5,133 bases of DNA from an uncultured Terrimonas sp. (lineage in GTDB: Bacteria > Bacteroidota > Bacteroidia > Chitinophagales > Chitinophagaceae): positions 1-5,133 of the forward strand of contig CAMPJQ010000245.1 of NCBI GenBank assembly GCA_946886925.1. Reading direction: 5' to 3'. The notes below the pieces were generated by a model. It was not told where the DNA came from. It searched no databases and saw nothing but the letters and a program-made list of their open reading frames with translations. Below, one piece after another: positions 1 through 4,986 of the stretch; position 1 is the stretch's first letter, and each line of letters starts with the position of its first letter. Made by a program: the position numbers and the translations under genes.

Positions 1-114
1 GATGAAAATAATACCACATTCAAATTAATTGCTACTTAAGCATTTCCCTGAGTGTCCAATTTTTTCCCCAACCAGTTGTTCATGGTTGCATGCTTTCAAT
101 GATAAGCTGGCGAG

Positions 115-774
115 TTATAGCAATAGTTTTAACTCATTCTCTCCAAAATCCAGCAAGGTCTCAAGTTGCAGGTCGGCAGCGTTCCACCTGGATTGATGGC
201 GCATTTGCTGATCCGGCACAACCACGCATTTCATTCGTGCGGCTTTGGCAGCGATCATACCGTTGAACGAATCTTCAAAACAAATGCATTTAACCGGAGA
301 AGACTGCAACTCCGCAGCACAGGTTAGGTAAACTTCAGGATGTGGTTTCCCAAATTTTAAAAATTGAGCCGAGGTCATGGCCTGCAGGTGATGTCCGATG
401 TTTAATTTGCCGGCTACCACATGTACTACTGCCATTGGCGAAGAAGTAGCCAGGCCAATTTTATAGTGATGCTGTTTTAAAAGACCGAATACTTCCTGCA
501 CTCCCGGCATACCTGTACCACGGCTGTCAATTTTTTCAATGGCTTTTTTAATGATCATCGCCATTGCATCATCCACAAAACGCAGGTCTTTTTTAAAATA
601 ATGGAGCCAGTGTGCAATCCATTCTTCAGTTCTTAAACCTCTGGTATCGTGATATTGTTCGGTTGTTAGCTGAATATTGAATTCCTGCAAAACTTCTGCT
701 GCTGCCTCTTCCCACAAAGGTTCAGAATCAATGAGCAATCCATCCATATCAAAAATTACAGTATCTGTTTGCAT
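115..774 (-). CDS. hxpB: HAD-superfamily sugar-phosphate phosphatase, HxpB/YniC-like
   Basis: Predicted cytoplasmic Mg-dependent phosphatase that removes phosphate from small phosphosugars; the E. coli relative HxpB acts on 2-deoxyglucose-6-phosphate and hexitol phosphates. The 219 residues match the family's usual size (about 220). Visible HAD motifs: motif I D9-M-D11-G followed by LLIDSEPLW, the signature of this subgroup; motif II T110/S111 in GLATSSP; motif III K143 in GKPHPEVYL; motif IV E167-D168 in FEDSFNGMIAAKAARM. Residues 15-90 form the helical cap that sets substrate choice. M1 is the only workable start, because the next methionine (M10) lies inside motif I. The gene stands alone: 203 bp separate it from the SIMPL gene upstream, and a perfect -7 element sits 4 nt before the ATG. 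Beta-phosphoglucomutase and phosphoglycolate phosphatase are related alternatives, but the motif I and IV wording favours HxpB. The exact substrate is inferred. Confidence 0.9.
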   Translation of the reverse strand: MQTDTVIFDMDGLLIDSEPLWEEAAAEVLQEFNIQLTTEQYHDTRGLRTEEWIAHWLHYFKKDLRFVDDAMAMIIKKAIEKIDSRGTGMPGVQEVFGLLKQHHYKIGLATSSPMAVVHVVAGKLNIGHHLQAMTSAQFLKFGKPHPEVYLTCAAELQSSPVKCICFEDSFNGMIAAKAARMKCVVVPDQQMRHQSRWNAADLQLETLLDFGENELKLLL

Positions 775-778
775 GCTG

Positions 779-812
779 CAAATATATAGTGAATAGTGAG
801 TGTTTGCATCAA
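779..812 (-). promoter_or_regulatory. Bacteroidota-type promoter of the HAD phosphatase gene
   Basis: Read on the minus strand, TATATTTG (779-786) is a perfect match to the Bacteroidota -7 consensus TAnnTTTG. A TTG (810-812) lies 23 bp upstream, at the long end of the spacing I recall for the -33 box. Only CAGC separates the -7 box from the ATG at 774. Transcription from this box should therefore begin at or within a few bases of the start codon, giving a leaderless or nearly leaderless mRNA. Confidence 0.6.
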
Positions 813-842
813 TGAATCATCTGCTCATCGTTCGTATGTTTA

Positions 843-863
843 AGCTGAAAGCTGATGGCTGAT
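843..863. repeat. Three tandem copies of a 7-bp unit (AGCTGAW)
   Basis: AGCTGAA (843-849), AGCTGAT (850-856) and GGCTGAT (857-863) follow each other without a gap in the spacer between the phosphatase and SIMPL genes. From memory, similar short AGCTGA-type repeats are scattered through Chitinophagaceae intergenic regions; I cannot verify that here. No reading frame of note runs through it. Confidence 0.55.
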
Positions 864-874
864 AGACCAAAACT

Positions 875-932
875 GTGGACGTGAGAGGAAAGAGACGAGA
901 GGTGAAAGGTGATAGGAGAGAGGTGGGGAAAG
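875..932. repeat. Purine-rich degenerate GTGAGAGG-like tract
   Basis: On the plus strand nearly all of these 58 bases are purines. They are built from loosely repeated pieces such as GTGAGAGG, GAGAGGTG, AAAGGTG and GGAGAGAGGTGG. It looks like a decayed short-period repeat rather than a gene. It lies directly before a GC-rich hairpin, and together with the 7-bp repeat it fills most of the 775-977 spacer. No function can be assigned. Confidence 0.5.
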
Positions 933-934
933 CG

Positions 935-961
935 CCGCCGGTTACTGTTTATTTCCGGCGG
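935..961 (-). terminator. GC-rich hairpin downstream of the SIMPL gene, possible terminator
   Basis: CCGCCGG (935-941) and CCGGCGG (955-961) form a perfect 7-bp stem with a 13-nt A/T-rich loop. It begins 16 bp after the stop codon of the SIMPL gene, the place expected for a terminator. The tract that follows on the minus strand (CGCTTTCCCC) is only a weak U-run, so it may instead be a 3'-end stabiliser or a factor-dependent stop. Confidence 0.45.
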
Positions 962-977
962 ACTTTACCTATTGACC

Positions 978-1712
978 TTATTGCAATGCGAAAACAGCCT
1001 GCACTTCAAATTTCAGCTTTATTTTTTTGAAATCAATTTCACTATATTCTGAGTTGTCTGTATAGGATTCGCTACCGCGAATCATTATATTGGCTGTTGC
1101 CAAATTTTTATACACCGGCATAATGGAATGTTCGATAGGCTCCTCGATAGAAACAGCTACTCCCGCTTTTTCACCAATGGCTTCCGAAAGATAAATGGCC
1201 TTATCTTTTGCCGCTTTTACTGCCTGTATTTTTAATTGTCTGTGAAAGGCGTCTATATTGCTGTGTGAGGTTTTTACAATAAAAAAGCCCTGGGTTGCTT
1301 CATCATCTAATTTTTCAACAAGTGCGTCAATTTTTTGTATACTGTTGAATTGGATGAGATAACTGATCGTTGCCATCATATCCGGCGTCTTTTTCTTTTT
1401 ATTCAGCCAGTATAAACGATCTGTCCCCTGGTAGGATGCAATGCTGATCAATGAATCGGGAATGCCTGCGCTTCTGCATTGCTCCAAAAACTTCTTTTGA
1501 ATGGTTTCAATACTGATCTTGTCTGAGCCTTTCTTTTCATATTCTCTTAAGTTAACCTGCACATATATTTCATCGGGAACAATTTCCATCTCTGCACTTC
1601 CTGTTACATTAATCGTTTTGGGATAGGGATTGTTATATACCGGGTTATTTACCTGCGCGGTGACGGCGCTTGCAAAAATGGCTAATACGGAGGCGAATGC
1701 AAATTTTTTCAT
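978..1712 (-). CDS. Secreted SIMPL-domain (DUF541) protein
   Basis: Predicted periplasmic protein of the SIMPL/DUF541 family (E. coli YggE and Brucella BP26 are relatives). The molecular role of the family is poorly defined; BP26 assembles into a ring-like oligomer and YggE has been linked to oxidative stress. The 244 residues start with a signal peptide: a basic KK, a hydrophobic stretch, and likely cleavage after A19 in AVTA-Q. There is no lipobox cysteine, so it should be soluble. The SIMPL domain covers about 33-242, opening with TINVTGSAEMEIVPDEIYVQV, which carries the conserved glycine and the PDE turn. The lysine-rich KNKKKKTP-like segment near residue 105 would be a surface loop. The start has no Shine-Dalgarno sequence, but the signal peptide fixes it. 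The gene is transcribed away from the acyltransferase gene. Family assignment is firm; function is open. Confidence 0.88.
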   Translation of the reverse strand: MKKFAFASVLAIFASAVTAQVNNPVYNNPYPKTINVTGSAEMEIVPDEIYVQVNLREYEKKGSDKISIETIQKKFLEQCRSAGIPDSLISIASYQGTDRLYWLNKKKKTPDMMATISYLIQFNSIQKIDALVEKLDDEATQGFFIVKTSHSNIDAFHRQLKIQAVKAAKDKAIYLSEAIGEKAGVAVSIEEPIEHSIMPVYKNLATANIMIRGSESYTDNSEYSEIDFKKIKLKFEVQAVFALQ

Positions 1713-1843
1713 GATTATAATTTTATACAGGATGTGATCTTTTCGTTGATTGCATATTTATACAACACCGTTGCATGAGGGTTAACAAAGTTTTTACAAA
1801 TAGCCTATATTGCAAAGCAAATCGGGAGTATAAACATTTACCA
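1713..1843. promoter_or_regulatory. Divergent promoter region between the SIMPL and acyltransferase genes
   Basis: This 131-bp A/T-rich spacer must hold the promoters of both diverging genes. Toward the SIMPL gene, TAAATATG (minus, 1753-1760) differs from TAnnTTTG at one position, but the nearest TTG is 25 bp upstream, slightly too far. Toward the acyltransferase, TATATTGC (plus, 1806-1813) is an incomplete match with no well-placed TTG. Neither is convincing alone. If the plus-strand box is real, transcription starts near 1819, which supports the 1844 start codon over 1775. Confidence 0.35.
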
Positions 1844-2578
1844 ATGGGTTCATTTTTTGAAAGGTTGCGCTATGTAAAACTGGTACGGAAGGTGGTATAT
1901 GTTATCATCGGTTGCCTGTCGTACCCGGGGTTGGCGATTATGAACCGTATTAAAATTACAGGTACAGAACATCTCAAAAACTTACCGCCTAACAATGTAT
2001 TGTTCGTGAGCAATCACCAAACCTATTTTATGGACGTGATTGCTTTTCTTCATATTTTTTGCGCTGTAAAGTGGAGAAAGGAAAACAAATTGGGTGTTCC
2101 CTATTACCTGCTTAATCCTTTTACAAACGTATACTTTGTTTCTGCGGAAGATACCATGAAAAAAACTTTCATGAGCAGGCTAATGGCTTTGGCGGGTTCG
2201 CTAACGGTAAAACGTACCTGGGTGGAAGAGGATAAGACAGTGCGAAAAGGGTTAAACCTTTCCGATACCAAAAAAATTTTGAATGCGCTAAACAGGGGTT
2301 GGGTAATTACTTTTCCGCAGGGAACCACCACACCCTTTGCACCTGGCAGAAAAGGCACAGCCTTCCTGGTGAAGCAAACCCGTTGCGTGGTGGTGCCTAT
2401 TGTAATAGATGGTTTCAATAAAGCTTTTCATAAAAAAAACCTGAAGCTTATGCAAAAGGGGGTGCTTTTAACGGTGCGTTTTAAGGCGCCGCTCACCATT
2501 AATTATGACGATAGTTTAGATGATATGCTCGGTCAATTAATGGATGCCATAGAGCAAAGCGCTGCCTATAAAAACTAA
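1844..2578 (+). CDS. PlsC-like 1-acyl-sn-glycerol-3-phosphate acyltransferase (HX5D variant)
   Basis: Predicted membrane-associated acyltransferase that would add the second acyl chain to lysophosphatidate, giving phosphatidate for phospholipid synthesis. The protein has 244 residues from this start, normal for PlsC. Motif I is NHQTYFMD, with H58 and D64 five residues apart instead of the usual four. K123-R124-T-W stands where the glycerol-phosphate-binding motif is expected. F157-P-Q-G-T-T replaces the classic FPEGTR, followed by PFAPGRKGTAFL. VVPIVIDG (183-190) is motif IV. A hydrophobic segment (about 13-33) near the N-terminus probably sits in the membrane. The frame is open back to an ATG at 1775, but MGSFFERLR gives a family-like N-terminus and the preceding 23 codons look unrelated, so I chose 1844. 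Acting on another acyl acceptor, for example an ornithine or glycine lipid, is possible given the motif changes. Confidence 0.85.
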   Translation: MGSFFERLRYVKLVRKVVYVIIGCLSYPGLAIMNRIKITGTEHLKNLPPNNVLFVSNHQTYFMDVIAFLHIFCAVKWRKENKLGVPYYLLNPFTNVYFVSAEDTMKKTFMSRLMALAGSLTVKRTWVEEDKTVRKGLNLSDTKKILNALNRGWVITFPQGTTTPFAPGRKGTAFLVKQTRCVVVPIVIDGFNKAFHKKNLKLMQKGVLLTVRFKAPLTINYDDSLDDMLGQLMDAIEQSAAYKN

Positions 2579-2587
2579 ACCTTGTAA

Positions 2588-3109
2588 TTATTCTTCGGCG
2601 AAAAGTGCCTTAAGTTCAAATGCATCATTCGGTTTCATTTTGCCGCCTAATATTAATCTCAACTGTCTCCTTCGCATTGCTCCTTCATATAATTTTTGCT
2701 CGTATTCGGATTGAGGTGTAAGCTGCGGGACAGGTGACGGTTTCCCATCTGCATTAAGCGCCACAAAAGTATAATAGGCTTCGTTGCTTTTGTATTTGTG
2801 CTGTCGTTTCAGATCTTCGCCCCATACACGAATGTGTACCTCCATAGAAGTGGTAAACGCGCGGCTCACTTTGGCTTCAATATAAACAACATTGCCAAGC
2901 AGAATAGGCGCCTCAAAGGAAATATTATCAACCGAAGCGGTAACCACCGGTGCGTTGGCATGCTTTTGGGCAGAGAGGGCCGAAGCTATATCCATCCAGT
3001 ACATGAGCCTGCCGCCCATAAGGTTCCCGAATACATTCGTATCATTAGGCAGTACCAGTTCCGTCATCATTACCAACGACTCACTGGCCTTTTTTAAGAT
3101 TGGTTCCAT
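2588..3109 (-). CDS. Acyl-CoA thioesterase, hotdog fold (YciA/cytosolic ACOT family)
   Basis: Predicted cytoplasmic enzyme that hydrolyses acyl-CoA to free acid and CoA, thereby tuning acyl-CoA pools. The 173 residues hold one hotdog domain (about 8-125) with the family signature N25-VFGNLMGGRLMYWMD40-IA; the aspartate closing this motif is the expected catalytic residue. VVTASVDNISFEAPI (55-69) and GNVVYIEAKV (72-81) are typical core strands. The C-terminal tail (about 126-173), rich in charged residues and helix-formers, is longer than in YciA. The frame is open to an ATG at 3145, but the added 12 residues (MLPTLIFVQILL) are translated through the promoter box at 3124-3131 and fit no family N-terminus, so I place the start at 3109. 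The gene converges on the acyltransferase with only 9 bp between the stop codons. Chain-length preference cannot be read from the sequence. Confidence 0.9.
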   Translation of the reverse strand: MEPILKKASESLVMMTELVLPNDTNVFGNLMGGRLMYWMDIASALSAQKHANAPVVTASVDNISFEAPILLGNVVYIEAKVSRAFTTSMEVHIRVWGEDLKRQHKYKSNEAYYTFVALNADGKPSPVPQLTPQSEYEQKLYEGAMRRRQLRLILGGKMKPNDAFELKALFAEE

Positions 3110-3123
3110 TAATAAAATTTGCA

Positions 3124-3131
3124 CAAAGATA
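3124..3131 (-). promoter_or_regulatory. -7 promoter element of the thioesterase gene
   Basis: TATCTTTG on the minus strand is a perfect match to TAnnTTTG. It lies 14 nt before the ATG at 3109, so the mRNA leader would be only about 6-12 nt. No TTG occurs at the normal -33 distance; the nearest is 11 bp upstream (3143-3145), too close. The box argues against translation from the upstream ATG at 3145. Confidence 0.55.
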
Positions 3132-3172
3132 AGGGTTGGCAGCAACGGGCGCTTTTTGTGAAACAGTACTGG

Positions 3173-3194
3173 GTAATGGAATGCAGTCCGTTAC
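3173..3194. repeat. Imperfect inverted repeat upstream of the thioesterase promoter
   Basis: GTAATGGA (3173-3180) and TCCGTTAC (3187-3194) pair at 7 of 8 positions around a 6-bp spacer. It is centred about 53 bp upstream of the -7 box of the thioesterase gene and downstream of the terminator that closes the previous transcript. The size and place would suit a regulator-binding site, but one such repeat can arise by chance. Confidence 0.3.
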
Positions 3195-3206
3195 TATAGC
3201 ATGGAC

Positions 3207-3245
3207 AAAAAAATAAGAAGTGAATGATGTTAACATCCACTTCTT
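3207..3245 (-). terminator. Intrinsic terminator of the barrel/small-peptide transcript
   Basis: AAGAAGTG (3215-3222) pairs perfectly with CACTTCTT (3238-3245), an 8-bp stem. Its top holds a second perfect palindrome, GATGTTAACATC (3226-3237), which can stack as an upper stem, with AAT (3223-3225) as a one-sided bulge. On the minus strand the stem is followed by A and then seven T (3207-3213), the classic arrangement. It ends the transcript that carries the outer-membrane barrel gene and the small ORF at 3291-3380. Confidence 0.8.
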
Positions 3246-3290
3246 GTATGTTAAATGCTCATGTATATTAATGCAGGAGCAGGCGTTCTT

Positions 3291-3380
3291 CTATGCGTTT
3301 GCAATAAGAGTATAAATGACCAGGATGGCTATAATGGTAATCCTTATGGTAACAATATTGGTTGTAATCGTTTTCTTCAT
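3291..3380 (-). CDS. Small single-span membrane peptide (29 aa), hypothetical
   Basis: A short open frame of 29 codons, ATG at 3378-3380 and TAG at 3291-3293. The peptide begins MKKTITTN, continues as an almost unbroken hydrophobic stretch of I, V, A, L and T from residue 9 to 27 with one arginine (R13), and ends LIANA. This is what a single inner-membrane span with a basic, cytoplasmic N-terminus looks like. AAGG lies 2 nt before the ATG, a weak ribosome-site candidate and better than anything before its neighbours. It starts 44 bp after the stop codon of the barrel gene and is followed after 45 bp by a strong terminator, so it fits as the last gene of a two-gene transcript. I recognise no family. 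A signal-peptide remnant or a chance frame are the alternatives. Confidence 0.5.
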   Translation of the reverse strand: MKKTITTNIVTIRITIIAILVIYTLIANA

Positions 3381-3424
3381 AGCCTTAAGTTTTTTAGTTT
3401 CAGAATATGGATTCTCAAGAGATT

Positions 3425-4405
3425 TTAAAAGATCATAGGACAGCGTAAAATGCCCGATTCCCCGTTGCCACCCAAACGAATACCCACTTTAATGCTTGCG
3501 GAATAATAAGAATCGTTCCTGGTAGGTGTACCACGTTTATCTCCTGCATTATAATAAGGAATTCTTACGCCGGGGCTTACCTGCTGAGCCTTATTGTGCA
3601 TCTGTTTGGCAATGGCTGCGGTTCTTGATCCCGCACCAAAATAATTATCGAAATCGCTGTCGGCAATAAACTCTGTTCCTATGTCATCAACATAATCGGT
3701 AAAGGTTTTCCGGTTTACAATTTCAAATGCAGCGCTCACCTTGTCGGAGAAATAATAACGTATGCCCACCCCGTAAGGAATATTGATCTGTGTGAGATTG
3801 TATTCTTTTTTGTTGGGATATTGAGGCATGCCCTGCCCTTCGGTACGTAAAGGTTTCAGATCAACCCATGTTTTTGTGCCATTTGGTGCGGTATATTGGC
3901 CCTGTGGGTTAAAATGAAAAACGCCTATACCGATCATGCCGTAAGGACGGAATTTGTGATATAAATCCTTGTCATCCATTTCAAGAAATACCGTGGGATA
4001 TATTTCACCGGTTAAGGTAAGTTCCTGTATAGGTATCCTGGCTGAAAGATTTCTGTTCTTACGGGCAACTTCAGAGCCGCCTTTGTCAACAATAATGCTG
4101 TCGGCACCCTCAAGCGTAGTAAAATTTGCTGCAAGCGTTATACCCAAAAACTCACTGGGACGAATGGTGAGATAAGCACCTTTCATCAGTTTGGTCATTT
4201 GGATGTTGTTGTCTTTCAGAAATGTTTTACCCGTGCCATAGCGTCCGCCTAAGTCGCCAAGAAGATTTGACGGTCCTATATTAAGGCCTATCTCGTATAC
4301 CGGCTTATCGAAAAAGATATACTGGCTATAGGATTTAACTGAAAAGAAACTAATGGCCGTAATGATACAGGCACGAAAAATCTTGTTGGGTAATTTTTGC
4401 GTCAT
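3425..4405 (-). CDS. Outer-membrane beta-barrel protein, DUF6089/PorG-like
   Basis: Predicted outer-membrane barrel of the DUF6089 type found throughout Bacteroidota; PorG of the type IX secretion system belongs to this wider group, but many members have no known role. The 326 residues start with a signal peptide (about 1-27, cleavage likely in SYS-Q). The mature part opens with VYEIGLNIGPSNLLGDLGG (36-54), a family hallmark. FRPYGMIGIGVFHFNPQG (152-169), INIPYGVGIRYYFSD (207-221) and VNRKTFTDYVDDIGTEF (230-246) are recognisable strands and turns, with alternating hydrophobic residues in between. The chain ends in a terminal phenylalanine (LRCPMIF), as barrel insertion signals do. At 326 residues it is clearly longer than PorG (about 230), with extra loop sequence near 175-205 and 250-300. 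No Shine-Dalgarno sequence is visible; the start is set by the signal peptide. A direct part in protein secretion is not shown: no other secretion gene is present. Confidence 0.82.
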   Translation of the reverse strand: MTQKLPNKIFRACIITAISFFSVKSYSQYIFFDKPVYEIGLNIGPSNLLGDLGGRYGTGKTFLKDNNIQMTKLMKGAYLTIRPSEFLGITLAANFTTLEGADSIIVDKGGSEVARKNRNLSARIPIQELTLTGEIYPTVFLEMDDKDLYHKFRPYGMIGIGVFHFNPQGQYTAPNGTKTWVDLKPLRTEGQGMPQYPNKKEYNLTQINIPYGVGIRYYFSDKVSAAFEIVNRKTFTDYVDDIGTEFIADSDFDNYFGAGSRTAAIAKQMHNKAQQVSPGVRIPYYNAGDKRGTPTRNDSYYSASIKVGIRLGGNGESGILRCPMIF

Positions 4406-4424
4406 GAGAGCGGATTTAAGCTTT

Positions 4425-4433
4425 CAAAAAGTA
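4425..4433 (-). promoter_or_regulatory. Possible promoter box of the outer-membrane barrel gene
   Basis: On the minus strand TACTTTTTG resembles TAnnTTTG with one extra T. It ends 19 nt before the ATG at 4405, a sensible distance. No TTG is seen at the -33 position, so this is a tentative call. Confidence 0.35.
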
Positions 4434-4478
4434 TTGGACTGACCTAATTAACGGAGCAGGATGTAAAATAGTATAGAA

Positions 4479-4501
4479 GAAAAAGGATCAGCTCCGGGAG
4501 C
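4479..4501 (-). terminator. Weak candidate terminator after the ElaA-like gene
   Basis: On the minus strand GCTC-CCG-GAGC (4491-4501) can fold into a 4-bp GC-rich hairpin with a 3-nt loop. It is followed by TGATCC and then TTTTTC. It lies about 40 bp after the stop codon of the acetyltransferase gene and before the barrel gene. The stem is short and the U-run is displaced, so termination here is uncertain. Confidence 0.3.
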
Positions 4502-4539
4502 AGTGAAGGAGAGGAAACAAATGTGTAAGTGAACTTTCT

Positions 4540-4986
4540 TTAAGGCAGGATCATTTTAATATGTTCAATATTGTCTTCCAGGTAGATATCACTATCCTGA
4601 ACAAAACCTATGCTTTCATAAAATTTTTTGAGATACAACTGGGCTCCGATTTTGATGGGAACCCGTCCAAATAATTGATATACAGCAAGAACAGAACGTT
4701 CCATTAATGCTTTGCCAACCCCGGTTCCGCGTACCGTTGGAGCATTAACTACCCGCCCGACAGCGGCTTCTGTATACATTGTTCCGGGCGCGAATAAGCG
4801 GGTATAGGCCACTAATTTGTTTTCTTTCCATGCGCATAAATGCCACGCTTTCTGATCATTATCATCGGCATCTAAAAATGCGCATTGTTGTTGTACTATA
4901 AAAACTTCCATGCGCAACTGAAGAATTTTGTACAACTCGTGAACAGTGAGCTCGTCAAATGTTTTAATTTTCCATTGCAGCACCAT
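4540..4986 (-). CDS. elaA: ElaA-like GNAT-family N-acetyltransferase
   Basis: Predicted cytoplasmic acetyl-CoA-dependent N-acetyltransferase close to E. coli ElaA; its substrate is not established. The 148 residues match the roughly 150 of ElaA. The order of landmarks is the same: ELYKILQLRMEVFIVQQQCAF (17-37, ElaA has LYALLQLRCAVFVVEQNC), D39-A-D-D (ElaA DIDGDD), LVAYTRLF (58-65), VGRVVNAPTVRGTGVGKALM (76-95) with the acetyl-CoA pyrophosphate loop R86-G-T-G-V-G91, and IGAQLYLKKFYESIGF (113-128). The reading frame runs on upstream to another ATG at 5121 and to the window edge, but ElaA proteins begin just before the W-containing strand (VLQWKIK here), so the ATG at 4984-4986 is preferred. No Shine-Dalgarno sequence or clear promoter box precedes it, leaving open co-transcription with a gene beyond the right edge. 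Confidence 0.85.
   Translation of the reverse strand: MVLQWKIKTFDELTVHELYKILQLRMEVFIVQQQCAFLDADDNDQKAWHLCAWKENKLVAYTRLFAPGTMYTEAAVGRVVNAPTVRGTGVGKALMERSVLAVYQLFGRVPIKIGAQLYLKKFYESIGFVQDSDIYLEDNIEHIKMILP

Noticed and set aside
1..39. Plus-strand open frame ending in DENNTTFKLIAT and a TAA at 37-39, possibly the end of a gene left of the window.
   Set aside because: Only 12 codons are visible and nothing is recognisable; a frame this short is open by chance too often to annotate.
69..88. Inverted repeat CAACCA/TGGTTG with an 8-nt loop after the phosphatase gene, a possible terminator.
   Set aside because: On the minus strand it is followed by GGGGAAAAAA, an A-run rather than a U-run, so it does not fit an intrinsic terminator for that gene; the plus strand has no T-run after it either.
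812..862. Plus-strand 16-codon frame (MNHLLIVR...) in the 775-977 spacer.
   Set aside because: It runs through the 7-bp repeat, has no ribosome site or promoter, and overlaps the -33 box of the phosphatase promoter on the other strand.
1775..1843. 23-codon N-terminal extension of the acyltransferase from the ATG at 1775.
   Set aside because: The residues do not resemble the family's N-terminus and lie in the divergent promoter region; the ATG at 1844 gives a normal-length PlsC.
2104..2418. 104-codon minus-strand frame inside the acyltransferase gene.
   Set aside because: It is a shadow of the real coding sequence: no family resemblance, no upstream signals, and the opposite strand carries clear PlsC motifs.
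2798..3161. Two plus-strand frames of 89 and 99 codons over the thioesterase gene.
   Set aside because: Both are antisense to a recognisable hotdog enzyme and show no domain or start signals.
3180..3293. Read-through of the small-peptide frame past its TAG toward the thioesterase gene.
   Set aside because: The frame is open beyond the stop, but it would cross the terminator hairpin and U-tract, and the sequence has no domain character; suppression of TAG is not supported.
3969..4175. 68-codon plus-strand frame inside the outer-membrane barrel gene.
   Set aside because: Antisense shadow of a well-supported barrel protein with no independent support.
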